This document shows positions 22,331 to 28,097 of a stretch of 29,274 bases of DNA, one piece after another. This stretch comes from an uncultured Christensenella sp. GTDB taxonomy: Bacteria > Bacillota > Clostridia > Christensenellales > UBA1750. A program made the translations under genes and the position numbers. Under the pieces are notes generated by a model that made no database searches, was not told the DNA's origin, and saw only the letters and a list, made by a program, of their open reading frames with translations. Position 1 is the stretch's first letter. Every line of letters starts with the position of its first letter. The stretch spans positions 1-29,274 of the forward strand of contig CAJJNQ010000030.1 in the NCBI GenBank assembly GCA_905193155.1, written 5' to 3'.

Positions 22331-22536
22331 ATGATCTCCGGCATAGCTGCGCGTCGCTTCTATTAGCAAATGGCGTTTCGATGAAACAGATTCAGGAGTG
22401 GCTCGGTCACAGCGACTTCTCAACGACGGCAAACATCTACGCTCATCTCGATTACAGCTCCAAGCTCACCTCTGCTGATGCAATGCTCAGCGGTTTGGGA
22501 ATCAGTTCTCCCCAATGTTCTCCCCACAACGGTTAA
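22318..22536 (+). pseudogene. Tyrosine integrase, C-terminal remnant
   Basis: About 70 codons remain of a site-specific recombinase normally near 380-400 residues. Visible are the HxxR motif in FHDLRH (R codon 22339), the LGH motif (QEWLGHSDFSTT) and the nucleophilic tyrosine in NIYAHLDY (codon 22438-22440). The core-binding domain, arm-binding domain and first catalytic arginine are gone, so the product would be inactive. Its 3' end faces the second tRNA-Ser remnant 100 bases away, the usual position of an integrase beside its attachment site. Confidence 0.9.
22506..22525 (-). repeat. Two TTCTCCCC repeats (inverted arm sites)
   Basis: TTCTCCCC at 22506-22513 and 22518-22525, 12 bp apart, is the reverse complement of the GGGGAGAA repeats at 21564-21612. 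It overlaps the last codons of the integrase, a common place for attachment-site arm sequences. Confidence 0.6.
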
Positions 22537-22601
22537 GGGAGAACGGAAAAGCTGACGGAAAACCCCGTGAGGGATCGAATGAACCGTGAAAAGAACAGAA
22601 A

Positions 22602-22632
22602 AAAGCCTGCAAACACGAGGTTTACAGGCTTT
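22602..22632 (-). terminator. Minus-strand terminator behind the second tRNA-Ser piece
   Basis: AAAGCCTG (22602-22609) pairs with CAGGCTTT (22625-22632), extended by AAAC/GTTT. Reading the minus strand the stem is followed by a T-run (towards 22596). It sits 4 bases beyond the CCA end of the tRNA piece. Confidence 0.8.
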
Positions 22633-22635
22633 GAA

Positions 22636-22692
22636 TGGCGGAGCGGGTGGGATTCGAACCCACGGAACCTTGCGGTTCAACTGATTTCGAGT
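22636..22692 (-). tRNA. tRNA-Ser 3' fragment (attachment-site remnant 2)
   Basis: Reading the minus strand from 22692: ACTCGAAAT, variable arm GTTGAACCGCAAGGTTCC, T-arm GTGGGTTCGAATCCCAC, acceptor strand CCGCTCC, G and CCA. As in remnant 1, the 5' half is missing. It is the same length (57 nt) and begins at the same anticodon-loop core, but the variable arm and acceptor differ, so the two come from different tRNA-Ser alleles, one probably brought in by an element. Confidence 0.85.
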
Positions 22693-22846
22693 TTTATCGC
22701 CGTCTGTTAATTACATGGTTTCTTCTGTCAGTTTCAGTCAGCCTTGTACGCCCGCAAACCCGCATGAAATCTGGGCTTTTTGAAAAAATCGCCCGAAAAT
22801 ACTGAGAAATCGCCCATCGGTTCCAATCAGCGATTTTTCCGCTTTT

Positions 22847-22876
22847 GGAAAGAACTGCGGAAAGAACGGAAAGAAC
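22847..22876 (+). repeat. Three GGAAAGAAC direct repeats
   Basis: Copies begin at 22847, 22859 and 22868. Just upstream, AAATCGCCC is repeated at 22786 and 22807 (21 bp apart). The 22693-22946 gap holds no gene and looks like the attachment-site arm region of a second element whose excisionase-like gene starts at 22947. The same GGAAAGAAC word flanks the left side of tRNA remnant 1. Confidence 0.55.
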
Positions 22877-22946
22877 AAAAATCAATAGGCAATACACGGA
22901 CAGTTCGAATGCCGACAAAGCTTACCACGATATGAGGTGTATTGTC

Positions 22947-23552
22947 ATGAAAGAAAACGCAATCAACTGGGACGATGTTCCCGATGTGATCACGAAGGAT
23001 CAGCTGTATCGCATTTGCCACATCAGCAAATCTACCGCCTTGTACCTGCTCCAAAGCGGGAAAATTCCCTGCGAGTACACGGGCAGGAAAACACGCTGCT
23101 ACAAAATCAAAAAGGAGGATGTGATTGCCTATCTGGAAAACCGCAAGGTGTTCCCCGAAAGCTACTCTGCCCCGGCGGGCTGGTACAAAGGTGATTATAC
23201 TGTCCAGATGGAGGAACAGGTTCCCCAAATCGTGTTGGAGCATTTGCAGCTGTACTATACCGAGCTGCTCTCCGGCTATCCCGATGTGTTGACCACCCAA
23301 ACGGTTTCCAAAATCACCGGTTACGGCAAAACTTCAATTAACAACTGGTGCAATCAGGGGCACATCAAGTCTTTCCGGAAAAACAATGTCAACCATATTC
23401 CGAAGGTCTACTTGGTGGAGTTCTTTTGCTCCACATACTTCCGTACCATCACCCGCAAATCGCCGTGGCACATCCGCACCCTGCAAGGTTTTTCAAGCTG
23501 GCGGAAAATCCGTGACCTGCACACGGCAGACAGCGAAGGAGGTGCGGAGTAA
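22947..23552 (+). CDS. Double-HTH excisionase-like DNA-binding protein
   Basis: A 201-residue protein with two related winged-helix modules. The first (about 13-65: VITKDQLYRICHISKSTALYLLQSGKIPCEYTGRKTRCYKIKKEDVIAYLENR) is an HTH_17/excisionase type. The second (about 108-155: LTTQTVSKITGYGKTSINNWCNQGHIKSFRKNNVNHIPKVYLVEFF) has the same helix-helix-wing layout. It probably binds two sites in the attachment region or regulates the element's genes. ATG 22947 follows GAGGTG at 7 nt; upstream in-frame codons are dismissed because they run through the repeat region. Its stop overlaps the start of the next gene by one base (TAATG), so the two are translationally coupled. Confidence 0.8.
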   Translation: MKENAINWDDVPDVITKDQLYRICHISKSTALYLLQSGKIPCEYTGRKTRCYKIKKEDVIAYLENRKVFPESYSAPAGWYKGDYTVQMEEQVPQIVLEHLQLYYTELLSGYPDVLTTQTVSKITGYGKTSINNWCNQGHIKSFRKNNVNHIPKVYLVEFFCSTYFRTITRKSPWHIRTLQGFSSWRKIRDLHTADSEGGAE

Positions 23553-23851
23553 TGACAAATTTTCTGGAAGAGCTGTACTACGGAAATATTGATCCGCAGG
23601 CCAGAGGATACCGAAAGGGCAGTTATAACTTCAAGGTTTCACAGAATATAAACGAGTTGGAAGAAAAGCTGACCGAGCGTTTAGGTGGAGAGGACAAGGC
23701 GCTGTTCCTCGATTTCCGCAACGCTTACGGAGAGCTGATGGGCGAAAGCAGCCTTGATTCTTTTATTGTCGGCTTCCGCCTCGGTGCAAAAATGATCTTC
23801 GATACCTTTTGCAGCAACGACGCACCATTTGAAAGCTATCTGAAAGATTAA
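23552..23851 (+). CDS. Small DUF6809-like protein
   Basis: A 99-residue acidic, helical protein. The opening FLEELYYGNIDPQARGYRKGS and the later SLDSFIVGFRLGAKMIFD match my memory of the DUF6809 family, small proteins of unknown function frequent in clostridial mobile elements. No catalytic motif or membrane segment is seen. It overlaps the upstream DNA-binding gene by one base, with GGAGGTG inside that gene's last codons as Shine-Dalgarno. Confidence 0.7.
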   Translation: MTNFLEELYYGNIDPQARGYRKGSYNFKVSQNINELEEKLTERLGGEDKALFLDFRNAYGELMGESSLDSFIVGFRLGAKMIFDTFCSNDAPFESYLKD

Positions 23852-23875
23852 AAATCGTACATTCGAAAAGCGAAG

Positions 23876-23908
23876 CCTCCTTTGGTACAATGAGCGTATC
23901 AAAGGAGG
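23876..23908 (+). promoter_or_regulatory. Hairpin that hides the tnpV ribosome-binding site
   Basis: CCTCCTTTG (23876-23884) pairs perfectly with CAAAGGAGG (23900-23908), extended inwards by four more pairs. The 3' arm is the Shine-Dalgarno of tnpV (ATG 23918). A -10-like TACAAT (23886-23891) lies at the stem/loop boundary, with a weak -35 TCGAAA 17 bp upstream. A transcript from this promoter would start near 23898 and lack the 5' arm, whereas read-through RNA would fold and mask the site. Confidence 0.55.
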
Positions 23909-23917
23909 TTTTCTATT

Positions 23918-24292
23918 ATGGCTAAAACAATATTTGAACAAATGGGCGGCACATACACCATTCAGGGCGACTATTGCCTGCCTGATCTGGCCTTACTACC
24001 CGAAGAAAAACGTCCTATTGGCGTATGGGCGCATCGCCGCAGACAGTATCTAAAGCAGCACCATAAAATTCTCTACTGCAATCTGCTCACTTCCGGCAAG
24101 CTCTACTCCTATCTCGCTGATGTAGAGGATGAAGCACAGACACTCTTTCTTCGGCTGGTAAAAAAGTATGCCGGAAAGGAAGGTGTTACCGAACAGCTTA
24201 AGGCGGAGAATCCAATGAAATGGGTACGCATGATGAATAATATTCGAGAACGTGTCAACGAAGTTGTAAATGCAGAGATGATTTTCATATAG
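23918..24292 (+). CDS. tnpV: TnpV-type transposon protein
   Basis: A 124-residue small basic protein matching the TnpV family of clostridial mobilisable transposons (Tn4451-like elements): MAKTIFEQMGGTYTIQGDYCLPDLALLPEEKRPIGVWAHRRRQYLKQHHKILYCNLLTSGKLYSYLADVEDEA is the conserved body. Its biochemical role is not established. The gene appears intact, with its own hairpin-masked ribosome site and a terminator after it. A truncated second copy of the same leader and first 22 codons lies at 25899-26012. Confidence 0.88.
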   Translation: MAKTIFEQMGGTYTIQGDYCLPDLALLPEEKRPIGVWAHRRRQYLKQHHKILYCNLLTSGKLYSYLADVEDEAQTLFLRLVKKYAGKEGVTEQLKAENPMKWVRMMNNIRERVNEVVNAEMIFI

Positions 24293-24312
24293 AAACTATT
24301 GCAATAATAAGC

Positions 24313-24350
24313 GGGTGCAGGAGTTTGGATTCTTGCACTCGTTTTGTTTT
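24313..24350 (+). terminator. Terminator of tnpV
   Basis: GGGTGCAGGAG (24313-24323) pairs with TTCTTGCACTC (24330-24340), including G-U pairs, followed by GTTTTGTTTT. Confidence 0.78.
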
Positions 24351-24367
24351 CTAATCCCATAAGAGAA

Positions 24368-24426
24368 AATTAGTCAATCACAATTTGCCTAATCGTACTT
24401 GACTAATTTTAATTTTGTGTTATACT
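24368..24426 (+). promoter_or_regulatory. Promoter of the ATPase gene with overlapping inverted repeat
   Basis: TTGACT (24399-24404), a 16-bp spacer and TATACT (24421-24426) make a good promoter. AATTAGTCAA (24368-24377) and TTGACTAATT (24399-24408) form a perfect 10-bp inverted repeat whose right arm covers the -35 box; the arms are 31 bp apart, about three helical turns. A repressor binding both arms would shut the promoter. Confidence 0.65.
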
Positions 24427-24480
24427 GTATTTAGTTATACTATAAGCAATGCGTGTCGCTGAGATGGGAGGATGTAATCC

Positions 24481-25872
24481 ATGTTTATCGGCAGAGAACG
24501 TGAACTTGCGACGCTGAATAAGTTATACGCATCGGACAAGTTTGAATTTGTAGTAATATACGGCCGCCGCCGTGTCGGCAAAACGGCGCTGATCAGTCGC
24601 TTTATAGAAGATAAAAACGCCATTTATTTTATGGGCGTCGAGAGCAACGCTAAGCAGAACCTCGAAAATTTCAGCAAGAGCATTCTAAGCTTCCACACCG
24701 GCATGGAGGCTGAAACCTCTTTCCTATCCTTTCAGGCGGCTTTGGAGTATGTGTTCAAGTTGTCCGAAAAAGAACGGATTATTCTTGCAATCGATGAATA
24801 CCCTTATGTCGCCCGTTCGTCGAAAAGCCTCGCTTCCACCATCCAGCTTTTGATTGACCAATACAAGGATACTTCCAAGCTGATGCTGATTCTCTGCGGC
24901 TCGTCCATGTCCTATATGGAAGACCATGTCCTCGCCTACAAAGCGCCGCTTTACGGCAGACGGACAGCGCAGATGAAAATTCTCCCCTTTGACTTTGCGG
25001 AGACCTGCCATTATTTCAAAAATTTCACCGATGAAGAGAAAGCCTATGTGTATGGCATCGTCGGCGGCACGCCCCAGTATCTGCTTCAGATGAGCGATAA
25101 GCTGAGCATTGAGGACAATATTAAAAATACATTTTTAAATCCCAATTCTGCCCTGTTTGAAGAGCCGGAAAATCTGCTCAAACAGGAGGTGCGGGAACCG
25201 GCGCTCTACAATGCCATCATCACGGCGATTGCCACCGGCGCTTCCCGTATGTCGGAGATTTCCGGAAAGGTCGGGGAAAGCACAAACATTTGCTCCGCCT
25301 ATGTGAAAAATCTGATTTTCCTCGGTATTATTGAAAAAGAGACGCCTTATGGAGAAAAGGCGTCCCGAAAAGCGATTTACTCGATTGCGGATAATATGTT
25401 CCGCTTTTGGTATCGTTTTGTACCGGAAAACAATTCGATTATCGCCCGTGGTGCTGCTGATCTGGCCTACAAACGCATCGAGCCGCATCTGTCCGACTAT
25501 ATGGGCAAGGTGTTTGAGGAAATCTGCAAGCAGTATCTCTGGAAGTTGTTGCTTTCCGGCGAATGCCCGGTGGAGTTTTCCTCTCTCGGCCGCTGGTGGG
25601 GCAACGATCCCAAAGAAAAACGTCAGACTGAAATTGATATTCTCGCCGAACAGGATAAAAGCACCGCCCTTTTCGGGGAGTGCAAATGGACGAATGAGAA
25701 AGTTGACCTCGGCGTTTTGGAAACCCTCATAAAGCACAGCGAGCTGTTCCCCTATAAGAATGTCCACTACTACCTCTTTGCCAAAACCGGATTTACCAAA
25801 GGGTGTATAGAGCGGGCGAAAGAGATGGGGAATGTGACGCTGGTGGTCTACAAGGATATTGTTGATAGATAG
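24481..25872 (+). CDS. ATPase of the ATPase_2 (archaeal-type) family with DUF234 nuclease-like end
   Basis: A 463-residue protein. Residues 1-210 form a STAND/ATPase_2 domain: Walker A GRRRVGKT (28-35), Walker B IILAIDEY (100-107) and a sensor-like LILCGSSMSYM segment. Winged-helix-like sequence follows (about 245-300, MSEISGKVGESTNICSAYVKNLIFLGIIEKE). The C-terminus (about 320-463) fits DUF234, a PD-(D/E)xK-like module with E384-I-D386 and E400-C-K402. Such proteins are widespread in prokaryotes, often near mobile DNA, and are suspected to couple ATP hydrolysis to DNA handling; a toxin or defence role is conjecture. GGGAGG precedes the ATG. Its promoter carries an inverted repeat, suggesting tight control. 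It lies between a full and a truncated tnpV. Confidence 0.9.
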   Translation: MFIGRERELATLNKLYASDKFEFVVIYGRRRVGKTALISRFIEDKNAIYFMGVESNAKQNLENFSKSILSFHTGMEAETSFLSFQAALEYVFKLSEKERIILAIDEYPYVARSSKSLASTIQLLIDQYKDTSKLMLILCGSSMSYMEDHVLAYKAPLYGRRTAQMKILPFDFAETCHYFKNFTDEEKAYVYGIVGGTPQYLLQMSDKLSIEDNIKNTFLNPNSALFEEPENLLKQEVREPALYNAIITAIATGASRMSEISGKVGESTNICSAYVKNLIFLGIIEKETPYGEKASRKAIYSIADNMFRFWYRFVPENNSIIARGAADLAYKRIEPHLSDYMGKVFEEICKQYLWKLLLSGECPVEFSSLGRWWGNDPKEKRQTEIDILAEQDKSTALFGECKWTNEKVDLGVLETLIKHSELFPYKNVHYYLFAKTGFTKGCIERAKEMGNVTLVVYKDIVDR

Positions 25873-25898
25873 CCTATAAATATCACATTCATAAACAG

Positions 25899-26012
25899 AA
25901 AGCCTCCTTTGGTACAGTAAGCGTATCAAAGGAGGTTTTCCATTATGGATAAAACAATATTTGAGCAAATGGACGGCACATACACTATGCAGGGAGATTA
26001 CTGCCTGCCGAA
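25899..26012 (+). pseudogene. Truncated second copy of tnpV with its leader hairpin
   Basis: The segment repeats 23872-23985 at high identity: the same CCTCCTTTG/CAAAGGAGG hairpin (25903-25911, 25927-25935), and an ATG at 25945 encoding MDKTIFEQMDGTYTMQGDYCLP. After about 26012 the match ends and the frame runs into antisense of the DUF3800 gene, stopping at 26101. The -10-like element is weaker (TACAGT). This marks a recombination joint between the tnpV module and the minus-strand cassette. Confidence 0.85.
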
Positions 26013-26846
26013 TATGACCTCGCTTTGTGGGTATGACTTTTCAAACAAGGATATCAATTTGTTTCTTATATTTGTATCACTAGGTACTTCTCTAACGCCA
26101 TAACCCATAATACGACCATCGGGATGGTGCCGAAGGTGAGGCAATACAAATTCGTCGAATAAGTCTGTGGCAAATTCATATTTGCCACGGCTCAAAAGCG
26201 CTCCTCTAAGGTAACCATTCATGATGCCTGCGGCAAAGTCCGCAATTTGTATTCCAGCACTTTGTGAACTGCTTTCTGTAAGAACACCTGAGTAAATATT
26301 TTTATACTTGATAAAATCACCTGTTATCGCAATTTCATGACAAGCGAATTTTAGCTTTTTAATTTTATCAGGATCAAGCTCATCCATAATTATTATTGCA
26401 AAATCATTAGGTTGAGCATCCATGTTAACCCGCTGCATTGCTTCCTGAAGATGAAATTTTAAAATTCCCTCTTCGGACTGATAGCACGGTTGTGTGTAAA
26501 CGCATGTAATTGTAAAAATAAATTCAAGCGAATTTTTGCTGACTGCACGGTTGAAAACATGGCGATAATAACCTTTAAGTGAATCTTCCGATTTCTCTTT
26601 TAAAAATTCAGAACGATATTTTCTTTTATGTATCTCCCAAAGATCAGACCATTTAATTTCTTCACCTATAGGGACACCATATTGTTTATTTAACTCTTGT
26701 ATTTCATTTTGGAACTGCCGGTAATCATCAGAAGAAAATCGAACACTAGATCGTATGTAGAAAGGATGACTACGGCGAAATGTCTCAGACGGGCGTTTAT
26801 TGTATGCGCCAGCCTCATCGGTAAAAATATAATACGTCTCGCCCAT
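25998..26846 (-). CDS. DUF3800 family protein
   Basis: A 282-residue protein of the DUF3800 family, thought to have an RNase H-like fold. It starts YYIFTDEAG (5-13), the family's first acidic pair, continues with FAIIIMDELD (second acidic strand) and has SAGIQIADFAAGIMNG, the conserved Q-x-A-D segment, so a metal-dependent nuclease site is plausible though unproven. Homologues occur in defence islands and mobile elements. ATG 26846 is preferred to GTG 26852 because AGGGGG needs the extra spacing. It lies 19 bases downstream of the AlbA_2 gene, in the same transcript. The last few codons (IFGRQ) lie in the tnpV remnant, so the original C-terminus may be altered. Base composition is clearly more AT-rich than the sugar region. 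Confidence 0.82.
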   Translation of the reverse strand: MGETYYIFTDEAGAYNKRPSETFRRSHPFYIRSSVRFSSDDYRQFQNEIQELNKQYGVPIGEEIKWSDLWEIHKRKYRSEFLKEKSEDSLKGYYRHVFNRAVSKNSLEFIFTITCVYTQPCYQSEEGILKFHLQEAMQRVNMDAQPNDFAIIIMDELDPDKIKKLKFACHEIAITGDFIKYKNIYSGVLTESSSQSAGIQIADFAAGIMNGYLRGALLSRGKYEFATDLFDEFVLPHLRHHPDGRIMGYGVREVPSDTNIRNKLISLFEKSYPQSEVIFGRQ

Positions 26847-26865
26847 CTGCACTCCCCCTTTCGAT

Positions 26866-28080
26866 TTATGTATTCTCGGCTTTAAACTGTTCCCATGCAG
26901 GCTGCATCGATTTAAGCGCCAGACTATTGCGGATTTCCGCCGTCAACGCTTTTTTGGCAACTTCTGTTTCGTTAGCAATATATGGCGCTCGTTGTTCGGA
27001 AACCTTGCCATCGAATGCTCCTAAATGGTGACGGATATAGGTGGCAAAGCCTTCAACATCTTCATTACTGTCAAATAGCAAGACGACATCCAGCAACCGC
27101 CGAGTTGCATATTGTGCTTCACTTCCATTAAGATTTCCGATGTGGTGCTCCAGGAAACGGAGAAATAAGTAGGGTAACTCGTCAGTTACATAGTATCTCA
27201 GACAAATATTCGGATCGCTGTAATTGCGATATGGAATAAATTTTATTTCAGGGCACGGCGCAATCATCCTGTATCCATCAAGAGCAGTGATTTGACACGA
27301 AAAAAGTTGTGTGCCGTAATGAAACATCTTTAAAGTACCATAGTATGCCGATGTATCAGTTTGCAAATGATGATAGAACGCCCGATTTCCTTCTTTGCGG
27401 ATACCGTTCTCATCTTCCTCATATTCAATTGAAATGGTGTATTGGGGAAACAGCTTATGGTAATACCGGGAATCTTCTTCTGTCCATTCATCAGGTTGAC
27501 GCAGTAAAATTTTAACCTGCTCTAGTGGTGTTTGCAACAAGCCGAAACGCTTCCTCCAAAGATATTCCACATCACGGATATCAGCGTTCTTGCCAATGGG
27601 CGTATTGTTGTCCATTACTCGGGTATAGATGTGAAATGCTTGTACCGTTTTTCCTTTCTTCGGAGGATTTGGCCTGTACCGTTTGTCTACGTAACTTTCA
27701 ATCAAATAATAAGGAACATCGGTTGAGTTTTTGATGATAAACACATCTATTTCGTGACCTTTCAGCCGAACGGTGTACACTTCCACACGAGGGCGTACTT
27801 GTCCAGCGAATCGCTTTTGACTTAGAAAATCAACTATGTTCTGCTGATTCTTTCGGTGCGGATCGTTCTCCACACCGATGATTTCAAATGTCTTGTCTCG
27901 AACACCAAAAATTAAATAGGCATCTCTATCTGCACGGTTGTTTGCAAGGCAAATGATATCGTGCAACAATGCAGCTCTATCTTCATGGTGGCATTCTTTG
28001 AAATCCCACCAATCATCTTCTCGACCGGTACGAATTAATTTTTTTACCAGTTCAATTAGCGCTTCATTATGGATTTCCAC
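26866..28080 (-). CDS. AlbA_2/Schlafen-type protein
   Basis: A 404-residue protein. The N-terminal domain (about 8-140) matches the AlbA_2/Schlafen core (also called AAA_4): DWWDFKECHHEDRAALLHDIICLANNRADRDAYLIFGV, with the E/D-F-K-E strand, LANN helix and LIFGV strand. In this family the acidic residues can form a nucleic-acid cleavage or nucleotide-binding site. The remaining 260 residues are not recognisable. The start is set at GTG 28080 because AGGAGG lies 5 nt upstream; a TTG at 28101 would overlap the TIR gene and place that Shine-Dalgarno inside the coding region. It sits between a TIR gene (17-base gap) and a DUF3800 gene (19-base gap), on one transcript. Confidence 0.85.
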   Translation of the reverse strand: MEIHNEALIELVKKLIRTGREDDWWDFKECHHEDRAALLHDIICLANNRADRDAYLIFGVRDKTFEIIGVENDPHRKNQQNIVDFLSQKRFAGQVRPRVEVYTVRLKGHEIDVFIIKNSTDVPYYLIESYVDKRYRPNPPKKGKTVQAFHIYTRVMDNNTPIGKNADIRDVEYLWRKRFGLLQTPLEQVKILLRQPDEWTEEDSRYYHKLFPQYTISIEYEEDENGIRKEGNRAFYHHLQTDTSAYYGTLKMFHYGTQLFSCQITALDGYRMIAPCPEIKFIPYRNYSDPNICLRYYVTDELPYLFLRFLEHHIGNLNGSEAQYATRRLLDVVLLFDSNEDVEGFATYIRHHLGAFDGKVSEQRAPYIANETEVAKKALTAEIRNSLALKSMQPAWEQFKAENT

Positions 28081-28097
28081 CGCTGCCTCCTGTATGT

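Larger units (their letters stand above)
21401..22692. mobile_element. Decayed integrative element between two tRNA-Ser att remnants
   Basis: The segment is bounded by the shared 9-bp core ATTTCGAGT (21401-21409 and 22684-22692) inside two tRNA-Ser 3' pieces. It contains an excisionase-like gene, an inverted relaxase fragment and an integrase 3' end, with GGGGAGAA repeats near one end and inverted copies near the other. At 1.3 kb it has lost nearly all cargo and its catalytic domain, so it cannot move by itself. Confidence 0.6.

Noticed and set aside
22420..22680. A minus-strand frame across the integrase remnant and second tRNA piece
   Set aside because: It is the antisense of the integrase motifs joined to tRNA sequence, with no ribosome site.
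21353..22692. Functional tRNA-Ser genes
   Set aside because: Both copies lack the 5' acceptor strand, D-arm and the 5' side of the anticodon stem; only 57 nt of the usual 88-92 remain.
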